Positions 6,171-12,403 of a DNA stretch of 14,141 nucleotides are shown piece after piece. The notes beneath the pieces were generated by a model that saw nothing but the letters and a program-made list of their open reading frames with translations, did no database searches and was not told the DNA's origin. This DNA comes from an uncultured Clostridia bacterium. GTDB lineage: Bacteria > Bacillota > Clostridia > Saccharofermentanales > Saccharofermentanaceae. Position numbers and translations under genes: made by a program. How positions within the stretch are numbered: position 1 is the first letter of the stretch; each line of letters starts with the position of its first letter. The stretch covers positions 1 through 14,141 of the forward strand of contig CAMJGB010000021.1 of assembly GCA_946405115.1 (NCBI GenBank). Direction: 5' to 3'.

Positions 6171-8715
6171 TCTCACGAAGCTGCTTTTGTTGCTTATACC
6201 TTTGGCAGCTTACGTTCTTCCGGGACTTTTCTTTCTCGGAACAACCGACACTATCAATGTACTGAGATTCTCATTTACTCTCATACTTTTTGCAGCTGCT
6301 TCATACCCTCTTGCAGTAATGCTTTTCCCTCTGTCATCAAGCGGCGGTTATACATTCGGAAAGCCCCTGGGACTTCTTGCATCGGGACTTGCAGTATGGA
6401 CATTAGCATATCTTAAGATCGGAAGATTCAATCTTCTGTTCATTATCATATCCGTACTCGCACTTACATTCTGCTGCTGGTTTCCGAAGTCACTTCGCGA
6501 AGGCGCGATCGATAAGTTAAAGACTGCAGGAACCATCGAGAACATCGCAGTAGAAGAGACTGTCTTCGCACTCGTTATCACTCTCCTTTGTTTCTTCAAG
6601 GGAATGAACCCCGACATCAACGGTCAGGAGAAGTTCATGGACTACGGCTTCATGATGTCCATGATCAGAAACCCCGAGCTTCCCGCGAACGACATATGGC
6701 TTTCAGGCTACTCGATCAACTACTATTACTTCGGTCAGTATCTCTATGCGTTTATCACCAAGCTTTCAATGATAAAGACCGGTGTCGCTTACAACATCTC
6801 CATGTGCTGCTCCATCGCGTTGCCGTTCTCACTTTGCTTCGGCATCGGAAGAATGCTCATCGACGGCGCAAGAGAACAGGGTGCGAAGATCCCGAAGTTC
6901 ATTCCTACTATATGCGGAATCATCACGGCTGCTGCCGTCTGTCTGTTCGGTAATTCACACTCATTCTTCTACGATCCTGACAGCATCGGAAACGGACTTC
7001 TGGGCATGTTCAAATCATGGGGAATCGAAGTCGGAACAACCGATCATTTCTTCTATCCTGACAGCACGAGATTCATCGGACATAACCCCGACACGTCTCT
7101 TATTCCTGACTTCCCGAACGGCGGCGATAAGACGATTGAGGAGTTCCCTTTCTACTCCTATCTCGTAGGAGATCTTCATGCTCATGTATGCTCCACGATA
7201 GTTGTTCTTCTGATCTTCGCCATCGCGATCACTCTTATAAGCAAGGTATTTAAGATCGAGGAAGAGAAGACAGAAGTCTCTCATCTTCTTCGTCCCGAGA
7301 TAATCACGATTGGTATCCTTCTCGGCATCTGCCAGATGACAAACTACTGGGATTACCTGATCTACTTCATCTTCGGATCTATGCTCCTTCTTGTATTTAA
7401 TACGTACAAGAGCAAAGCATTCTCATCAATCCCCGGCGTTGCCATTTTTGTGCTTACCGTAGGAGGCATCCTCGGTATCTATCTTACGACCGCATATCAT
7501 CCGATACTTCACGCCGGACTGCAGGTTCTGCTTTTCGCGATGGTGCTTCTCGGTACTGCAAACGTATCTAATGCGCTCACGAGAACTGCTGCAGGAATGA
7601 GTTTCTTCTTCACCACTGCAACGATCGTATCTTTGCCGTTTAACTCTAACTTCGAGATGATCTCGAACAAGCTTGCGGCATGCGTTAACCACTCCCCCTT
7701 GTATCAGCTTTACATCCTCTGGGGAACACACGTATTCATCTGCGTTACGTTCATCGTATTCATAATCATCTTCAGAAACATCAACATCGACAGGAGCAAG
7801 AAGGGCAAGGAAGTTTCCATCGAATACGACAACCCCATCGAGAAGTTCTTCAAGGAAAGAAATCCCGTCGACGTATTCATATGCGGAAGCATCATCGTAG
7901 GTATCATGCTTCTCATCGCACCCGAGATCTTCTACGTGCGTGACATTTACACAGGCGGATACTTAAGAAGCAACACGATGTTTAAGTTCACTTATGCGGG
8001 CTTCATTATGCTCTCGATCTGCATGGTCTACTCAGTATTCAGACTCATGTTCATCACCAACAAGAAGGGCGATTACAACACACCCGCCTGGGTCATCTCA
8101 ATCGTATTCTGCTTCCTTCTTCTCATCCCCGCACACTACACTTATCCTGCATTGAGCCAAAGATGCGGAGAGTTAACAAGAGACAGATACAAGACCTTGG
8201 ACGGCACAGCTTATATCGAAGATTACGTAAGTCCTTACACCAACCATGTCGTGCCCGGAAACCTTTCCGATTACGAGGCCTGCATCGAGTGGTTCAATGA
8301 GAATGTAGAGGGCGATCCCGTAATACTTGAGGCTTACGGATTAAGCTACACAGACTACAACATCGTATCTGCATACACGGGTCTTCCCACGGTATGCGGA
8401 TGGCAGACACACGAATGGCTCTGGCGTTTCCACGGTATAGTTGATGAGGAGACTGATCTGTTCATATCCGATCCCGACAGAGACGTATGGGAGCTTTACC
8501 TCACACCCCGTCACACCGACATCGACACTATGTACACATCAAATGACCCCGGGACTGTACTCGATCTTCTTCACAAGTACAACGTCACTTATGTCGTCAT
8601 CGGCGACCTCGAGCGTGACAAGTACAGCGGTCTCGACAACACTGCAATGTTCGCGCAGTTCGGACGCGTTGCATTCATCTCGGGCGACCTGATGGTAGTT
8701 GAGATCTGGGATTAA
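6133..8715 (+). CDS. DUF2298 (YYY family) multi-pass membrane protein, probable GT-C-type glycosyltransferase
   Basis: I choose the ATG at 6133 (860 residues); a TTG at 6112 would add seven residues but has no ribosome site. Even the ATG has only a weak AGAGAAG, so coupling through the 38-base overlap with the oxidoreductase is likely. The protein has many hydrophobic helices up to about residue 670, then a soluble domain. NYYYFGQ (196-202) is the signature of the DUF2298/Chlor_Arch_YYY family, and EFPFYSYLVGDLHAHV (337-352) is its second hallmark. The C-terminal domain contains SAYTGLPTVCGWQTHEWLWR and ends with YNVTYVVIGDLERDKYSG, also typical. The family is best known from Archaea and Chloroflexota and is thought to resemble GT-C transferases that use polyprenyl-phosphate sugars; the activity is unproven. 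Its stop abuts the convergent rimI stop with no visible terminator. Confidence 0.87.
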   Translation: MSTKKKQLSQQFNLTKLLLLLIPLAAYVLPGLFFLGTTDTINVLRFSFTLILFAAASYPLAVMLFPLSSSGGYTFGKPLGLLASGLAVWTLAYLKIGRFNLLFIIISVLALTFCCWFPKSLREGAIDKLKTAGTIENIAVEETVFALVITLLCFFKGMNPDINGQEKFMDYGFMMSMIRNPELPANDIWLSGYSINYYYFGQYLYAFITKLSMIKTGVAYNISMCCSIALPFSLCFGIGRMLIDGAREQGAKIPKFIPTICGIITAAAVCLFGNSHSFFYDPDSIGNGLLGMFKSWGIEVGTTDHFFYPDSTRFIGHNPDTSLIPDFPNGGDKTIEEFPFYSYLVGDLHAHVCSTIVVLLIFAIAITLISKVFKIEEEKTEVSHLLRPEIITIGILLGICQMTNYWDYLIYFIFGSMLLLVFNTYKSKAFSSIPGVAIFVLTVGGILGIYLTTAYHPILHAGLQVLLFAMVLLGTANVSNALTRTAAGMSFFFTTATIVSLPFNSNFEMISNKLAACVNHSPLYQLYILWGTHVFICVTFIVFIIIFRNINIDRSKKGKEVSIEYDNPIEKFFKERNPVDVFICGSIIVGIMLLIAPEIFYVRDIYTGGYLRSNTMFKFTYAGFIMLSICMVYSVFRLMFITNKKGDYNTPAWVISIVFCFLLLIPAHYTYPALSQRCGELTRDRYKTLDGTAYIEDYVSPYTNHVVPGNLSDYEACIEWFNENVEGDPVILEAYGLSYTDYNIVSAYTGLPTVCGWQTHEWLWRFHGIVDEETDLFISDPDRDVWELYLTPRHTDIDTMYTSNDPGTVLDLLHKYNVTYVVIGDLERDKYSGLDNTAMFAQFGRVAFISGDLMVVEIWD

Positions 8716-9153
8716 TTAATTCAATTCTTTCTTATAAAGGAGTGCGTCGCGGCCTTCACCGTAGTAATTCTTGCGCGCATTATACTTCGTAAAACCCTGA
8801 TGCTCGTAAAGCGCTATCGCAGGCTCGTTATCTGACTCAACTTCAAGGAAGATTACGCTTACGCCTTTACTCTTAAGGTACTTTCTAAGCTCATCGAAAA
8901 GCATCCTTCCTACACCCTTGCCGCGGTATTCGGGAAGCACACAGATATTGCCTATCTCGGCTTCATCGAGCACATAAGAAGCACCGACATAACCTATGAG
9001 CTTATCGTCATCGGAAGCTTTAAGCGCGACCTTATTGTCATCGCTTATCAGGGCCTCGATACTGTCACGAGTCCAGGGATGCGAGATGCCCGTTTCTTCC
9101 GTCGACATTATCGCATCGACGTCAGTTAATGAAGCAGGATTAATTGTGATCAA
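8716..9153 (-). CDS. rimI: Ribosomal protein bS18 alanine N-acetyltransferase RimI (TTG start)
   Basis: This 145-residue GNAT acetyltransferase has the acetyl-CoA site EIGNICVLPEYRGKGVGRMLF (motif A, R-G-K-G-V-G) in two pieces. LEVESDNEPAIALYEHQGF (motif B) follows, then NYYGEGRDALLYKKEL, the C-terminal Tyr-rich segment of RimI. RimI acetylates the N-terminal alanine of ribosomal protein S18. The start is TTG at 9153, supported by GGAGAG nine bases upstream and by a 4-base TTGA overlap with the tsaB stop. The start lies in a tandem ATCACAATTG/ATCACAATTA repeat. Last gene of the amidohydrolase-tsaE-tsaB-rimI operon, an order common in Firmicutes where tsaD often follows; here no tsaD follows, and rimI instead abuts the opposite-strand DUF2298 gene. 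Confidence 0.92.
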   Translation of the reverse strand: MITINPASLTDVDAIMSTEETGISHPWTRDSIEALISDDNKVALKASDDDKLIGYVGASYVLDEAEIGNICVLPEYRGKGVGRMLFDELRKYLKSKGVSVIFLEVESDNEPAIALYEHQGFTKYNARKNYYGEGRDALLYKKELN

Positions 9154-9836
9154 TTGTGATATCTCTCCGCTCTTGATACGGCACAGTAGGATGCCTTCAC
9201 GGCAGCACCATTAACAGGCTCTATTCCTTCAGCTGCTTTTAAAATTCCCTTGGGAAGGATAACGGCACCCGGAGCATACTCAACTCTATGCGAGAAGAAA
9301 AGAGCCTTACGCACGGTCTCAGCACCGTCTCCGACTACGATAAGCTGCTTAGCGTCAGCTCCCGAAACCTTCTTTAAAAGCTCGATGAAATCCTCGTTAA
9401 AATACGCTCCATCCTCGACGAGAACATCTCCTGTCGCATCGTCGATCGCAGATGCGAATACGCGGTCATTACGCGCGTCAAAGCAGGGAACGATTATAGT
9501 ATCCGAAGCATCGGCAGCAACATTTTCGACGCTTAAAGCCAAAGCCTTAAGTGCAGAGACAGGGATAACGTTAAGTCCCGTGGCAAGAGCCATTCCCTTT
9601 ACCGCAGAAAGACCGATCCTGATGCCCGTGAAAGAACCGGGGCCTGTCGTAACTGCAAGTGCATCCATGTCGACGGGGTTAAGGCCGCACTCCTTAAACA
9701 CGCGCATTACGAGAGGCATGAATGTCTCCGAGTGAGTCTTCTTCTCAAGTGAGATCTCGTAGGAAAGCTCCTTGCCTTCGTCGAAGATTCCTGCGCAGCA
9801 AGTTCTGTTCGAAGTGTCACAACATAAGATCTTCAT
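9150..9836 (-). CDS. tsaB: tRNA t6A biosynthesis protein TsaB
   Basis: The 228-residue protein begins MKILCCDTSN at 9836. An upstream open frame adds 35 residues but lies inside tsaE and is rejected; GAGGT precedes the ATG, which shares one base with the tsaE stop (TAATG). Family landmarks are the DTS near the N-terminus, the HSE segment (KKTHSETFMPL) and VTTGPGSFTGIRIGLSAVKGMA in the ASKHA-like domain. TsaB is the inactive paralogue of TsaD and forms the TsaBDE complex, which transfers threonylcarbamoyl-AMP to A37 of ANN-decoding tRNAs. TsaE is encoded directly upstream. Length is normal. Confidence 0.95.
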   Translation of the reverse strand: MKILCCDTSNRTCCAGIFDEGKELSYEISLEKKTHSETFMPLVMRVFKECGLNPVDMDALAVTTGPGSFTGIRIGLSAVKGMALATGLNVIPVSALKALALSVENVAADASDTIIVPCFDARNDRVFASAIDDATGDVLVEDGAYFNEDFIELLKKVSGADAKQLIVVGDGAETVRKALFFSHRVEYAPGAVILPKGILKAAEGIEPVNGAAVKASYCAVSRAERYHN

Positions 9837-10267
9837 TAAGTTACCTCTATCCTTCTCGTGTCGCCGTTGCCCTGTATCTTGATCCTGACGGTATCCTTCG
9901 GAAGCAAGTCGTCTATTACCGAGCTCCACTCGATGACGCACACGCCGCCCCTGTCAAAATACTCGTCCAAACCAGCGTCGAGGAAGTCGTCGCTTCCTCC
10001 AAGTCTGTATGTATCGAAATGGAAGAGCGGAACCTCTGCCCTGCCCCCATCCGAAGTCTCATCGTACTCGTTAACTATGGTGAAAGTAGGAGAGCACACG
10101 TCGTCCTCGTTAAGTCCCATGCCGCGTGCGATGCCTCTTGTAAGCACAGTCTTTCCTGCACCGAGATCACCGTCCAAAGCGAACACGGAACCGGGCTTGG
10201 CATTCTTACCAAGTTCCACTCCGATAAGCTCTGTCTGCTCTACTGTTGTAGTCGTATACTCTGCCAT
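9836..10267 (-). CDS. tsaE: tRNA t6A biosynthesis ATPase TsaE
   Basis: The 143-residue protein carries the P-loop LDGDLGAGKTVLTRGIARG. Then come SPTFTIVNEYD, FHFDTYRLGGSDDFLDAGLDEYF and GGVCVIEWSS, the ordered signature of TsaE. It is the small ATPase that resets the TsaB-TsaD heterodimer during t6A synthesis on tRNA. The ATG at 10267 is preceded by AGAGGA and lies one base after the amidohydrolase stop. Downstream, the stop overlaps the tsaB ATG by one base. Length is usual for the family, and no part appears degraded. Confidence 0.96.
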   Translation of the reverse strand: MAEYTTTTVEQTELIGVELGKNAKPGSVFALDGDLGAGKTVLTRGIARGMGLNEDDVCSPTFTIVNEYDETSDGGRAEVPLFHFDTYRLGGSDDFLDAGLDEYFDRGGVCVIEWSSVIDDLLPKDTVRIKIQGNGDTRRIEVT

Positions 10268-10268
10268 C

Positions 10269-11069
10269 TCATTCCTCTAACTTAAGAAGCTTTGCCGCAT
10301 TATCGTAAAGTATAAGCGACCTCTCCTCATCCGTAAGATCCAGTTTATTAAAGAGCATCATCTCGTTCTCGTGCTCCCATGTAGGATAATCTGTACCCCA
10401 CAAAACGCGCTCTGCGCCGTAGGCCCTTATGAGTTCAACCGACTGCTCGGGCGCCATAAAGCCGAAGCAGGAGCAGCAGTCGACCAGGATGTCGTACTTT
10501 CCTGCTATCCTGTTAAGAGCATCATCCCAGACACTCCATCCGCCTAGGTGTGCACCTATTATCTTAAGCCCAGGCAAAGCTTTTATAAAGGTCTCAAACT
10601 GCTCGGGATTTGAAAGCTTATATCTGAAATCACCACAGTGAGTAAGAATCGGTATTCCTGCATCTCTTACCATCTCACCGAGCCTTATCGCCCTGTCCTC
10701 TTCAAGAGAGAAGAACTGGAAATCAGGATGTATCTTAACGCCCTTAAGACCTAAGTCCAGAAGGTGCTTAAGGTCACCTTCCAAATCTTCCGAATCGGGA
10801 TGAAGAGTACCAAATCCCGTAAACAATCCGGGATGCGAATTAACCTCCGAAGAGATGAACTCATTGATGGATTTTACCTGCGTAGGCTTGGTTGCCACCG
10901 AGTGCACGATATAGTGAACGACACCAACCTTGGATCCGTCCTTGATAAGGTCGTCGGTCATTCCGTTCAATCCGATCTTGATACTGTAAAAGTCTGCGAT
11001 TCCCTGAACTGCACGTTCAGCGATCGAAGCCGGATATATATGACAATGTGCGTTAATTACCTTCTGCAT
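10269..11069 (-). CDS. Amidohydrolase-2 family metal-dependent hydrolase/decarboxylase
   Basis: The 266-residue TIM-barrel enzyme shows the expected metal-ligand series in order: NAHCHIYP (H-x-H after strand 1), GVKIHPD, PILTHCGD, IGAHLGG, and LWGTDYPT with the conserved Asp near the end. This fits the amidohydrolase-2 superfamily (PF04909 type), which includes hydrolases and decarboxylases such as the ACMSD relatives; the substrate cannot be read. The ATG at 11069 has no Shine-Dalgarno. Instead, a perfect TATAAT lies 7 bases upstream, so the mRNA probably starts on the ATG. It leads the tsaE-tsaB-rimI operon with a one-base gap to tsaE, but no direct functional link to t6A synthesis is known to me. 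Confidence 0.85.
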   Translation of the reverse strand: MQKVINAHCHIYPASIAERAVQGIADFYSIKIGLNGMTDDLIKDGSKVGVVHYIVHSVATKPTQVKSINEFISSEVNSHPGLFTGFGTLHPDSEDLEGDLKHLLDLGLKGVKIHPDFQFFSLEEDRAIRLGEMVRDAGIPILTHCGDFRYKLSNPEQFETFIKALPGLKIIGAHLGGWSVWDDALNRIAGKYDILVDCCSCFGFMAPEQSVELIRAYGAERVLWGTDYPTWEHENEMMLFNKLDLTDEERSLILYDNAAKLLKLEE

Positions 11070-11082
11070 CTTCGATATTATA
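11067..11082 (-). promoter_or_regulatory. -10 element placing transcription start on the amidohydrolase ATG
   Basis: A perfect TATAAT (11082-11077, minus strand) is separated from the ATG by only ATCGAAG. A start 7-8 bases after the -10 falls on the A of the ATG, giving a leaderless message, which agrees with the absence of a Shine-Dalgarno. The -35 is poor: TTCACA (11108-11103) would need a 20-base spacer. Confidence 0.55.
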
Positions 11083-11116
11083 CCCCATGAGCAAAGACAA
11101 GTTGTGAAATTTCCTG

Positions 11117-11146
11117 TTGCAAAGCCCGAAAGGTTAGGTTTATAAT
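11117..11146 (+). promoter_or_regulatory. pheA leader promoter
   Basis: -35 TTGCAA (11117-11122), an 18-base spacer and a perfect -10 TATAAT (11141-11146). The next seven bases are CCCACCC and then the leader ATG at 11154. The first well-placed purine is the A of the ATG or the A at 11150, so the leader mRNA has essentially no 5' UTR. Confidence 0.75.
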
Positions 11147-11153
11147 CCCACCC

Positions 11154-11222
11154 ATGAACAGAAAGTCATTTACAAGCTTTGATTTCTTTTTTGGATTTGG
11201 ATTTTTTACGAGGTCCGAATAA
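11154..11222 (+). CDS. Phenylalanine-rich leader peptide of the pheA attenuator
   Basis: This short frame encodes 22 residues, 8 of them Phe, at positions 6, 9, 11, 12, 13, 15, 17 and 18; the core reads FDFFFGFGFF. It lies between a good promoter and an intrinsic terminator in front of pheA, the classic place for an attenuation leader such as enterobacterial PheL. Seven of the eight Phe codons are TTT, whereas pheA itself uses TTC for 19 of 20. There is no Shine-Dalgarno; the ATG lies 7 bases after the -10, so initiation on a leaderless mRNA is likely. A ribosome stalled at the last Phe codons (11202-11207) would cover RNA to about 11220 and leave the antiterminator arm (from 11222) free. A ribosome reaching the stop would cover that arm. 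The peptide is probably a sensor only. Confidence 0.88.
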   Translation: MNRKSFTSFDFFFGFGFFTRSE

Positions 11223-11288
11223 GTTTTCACTGCAAAGAATGTGACGTTCATAAACAAGATTGAATTAACAAGCCCTGCAGTGAAAGCT
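11222..11288 (+). promoter_or_regulatory. Antiterminator stem of the pheA attenuator
   Basis: AGTTTTCACTGCA (11222-11234) pairs with TGCAGTGAAAGCT (11276-11288) over 13 consecutive positions, with one G-U pair and a 41-base loop. The 3' arm overlaps the 5' arm, the loop and the first bases of the 3' arm of the terminator, so the two structures exclude each other. The 5' arm begins on the last base of the leader stop codon. A weaker protector pairing, ATGAAC/GTTCAT (11154-11159 with 11246-11251), is possible. Confidence 0.82.
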
Positions 11289-11305
11289 GCGGGGCTTTCT
11301 TAATT
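11270..11305 (+). terminator. Intrinsic terminator of the pheA attenuator
   Basis: AAGCCCTGCAG (11270-11280) pairs with CTGCGGGGCTT (11287-11297): an 11-base stem with one G-U pair and a TGAAAG loop. It is followed by TCTTAATTA, a moderately U-rich tail. It ends 22 bases before pheA and 9 bases before its GGAGG, so it must be read through for pheA expression. Confidence 0.85.
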
Positions 11306-11326
11306 ACAAAAACGGAGGACAACACT

Positions 11327-12403
11327 ATGACACCAGAACAACTCGACAAACAGATCGCGGAACTCGTATCACAGAGAATCGCCATGGATGCACCAAGAGA
11401 TTACGAGAGACACTTCGTCTACGCATTGAACAACGAGAACGATGCAACCATGACTACTCTCGAGAAAACCTTGTTCCGCACATTGTACGGGCTGTCCCAC
11501 TCATATACATCGGCACATACACCGAACGCTTCCGTTCTCGACAAGACGATCAAGAACGCGCTTGAGAACACACCAAACACCTTCCCCGATACAGCTTTCG
11601 TAGCATGCCAGGGCATCGAGGGTGCATATTCGCAGATTGCATGTGACAAGCTTTTCGCTAATGCCGACATCATGTACTTCAGAACATTCGACGGTGTGTT
11701 CCAGGCAGTAGAAGCAGGCCTTTGCAAGTACGGCGTGCTTCCCATCGAGAACTCATCCTACGGTTCCGTAACGCAGGTGTACGACCTCATGAAGTCGCAC
11801 AAGTTCCACATCGTCCGCGCGATGAAGCTTCAGATCTCACACCGCCTCCTCGCAAAGCCCGGCGTTAAGTTCGAAGACATCACCGAGGTTTACTCACACT
11901 CACAGGCAATCGGCCAGTGCAGTGCATTCCTCCGCGACAACAAGAACATCAAGGTAAACATCGTAGCCAACACCGCAGTAGCAGCACAGATGGTAAAGGA
12001 CAGCGACAGAACAGATATCGCTGCCATCTCTTCCCCCGACTGCGCATTGCTCTACGGACTTGATGTAATTAGGAACGACATTCAGAATTCAGACCACAAC
12101 TACACAAGATTCATCGTCATCTGCAAGGATCTCGAGATCTATCCCGGCGCCGACAAGGCTTCCATCATGATCTCATTGGGACACACTCCGGGTTCGCTCT
12201 CGGACCTGCTCTCAAGATTCTCAGCACTTGGTCTTAACTTAACAAAACTTGAATCACGTCCTATCGTAGGGCGCGACTTCGAATTCATGTTCTACCTCGA
12301 CGTCCAGGCGTCGGTCTACTCGGAGGAGTTCATTAATCTTTTGTGTCAGTTTGACAGTGAGCCTAACGAATTCACGTTCTTAGGCTCGTATAAGGAGTCT
12401 TAA
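11327..12403 (+). CDS. pheA: Prephenate dehydratase with chorismate mutase-like N-domain and ACT domain
   Basis: The 358-residue protein makes phenylpyruvate from prephenate in phenylalanine synthesis. Residues 1-85 occupy the place of an AroQ chorismate mutase domain but look degenerate: LDKQIAELVSQR survives, while the usual upstream Arg and the Lys after the first helix are not evident. The dehydratase domain (about 89-265) has QGIEGAYSQIA, FDGVFQAVEAGLCKYGVLPIENSSYGSV in two parts, and the catalytic N-Y-T-R-F (258-262). The ACT domain (277-355) has GSLSDLLSRF, LNLTKLESRP with the E-S-R-P motif (309-312), implying allosteric inhibition by phenylalanine. The ATG has GGAGG at 8 bases. The leader attenuator upstream adds control by charged tRNA-Phe. 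The stop overlaps the convergent glycosyltransferase stop by 4 bases. Confidence 0.95.
   Translation: MTPEQLDKQIAELVSQRIAMDAPRDYERHFVYALNNENDATMTTLEKTLFRTLYGLSHSYTSAHTPNASVLDKTIKNALENTPNTFPDTAFVACQGIEGAYSQIACDKLFANADIMYFRTFDGVFQAVEAGLCKYGVLPIENSSYGSVTQVYDLMKSHKFHIVRAMKLQISHRLLAKPGVKFEDITEVYSHSQAIGQCSAFLRDNKNIKVNIVANTAVAAQMVKDSDRTDIAAISSPDCALLYGLDVIRNDIQNSDHNYTRFIVICKDLEIYPGADKASIMISLGHTPGSLSDLLSRFSALGLNLTKLESRPIVGRDFEFMFYLDVQASVYSEEFINLLCQFDSEPNEFTFLGSYKES

Noticed and set aside
3859..8715. Frequent CTTAAG and GTTAAG hexamers across the window
   Set aside because: They fall mainly on in-frame CTT-AAG and GTT-AAG codon pairs in coding regions, so codon choice explains them; no spacing pattern was seen.
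9837..9941. 35-residue N-terminal extension of TsaB
   Set aside because: It lies wholly within tsaE. The internal ATG at 9836 has a Shine-Dalgarno and matches the family start.
11147..11326. T-box riboswitch upstream of pheA
   Set aside because: I find no recognisable T-box core or specifier loop in the short leader, and a Phe-rich frame with mutually exclusive stems explains it better.
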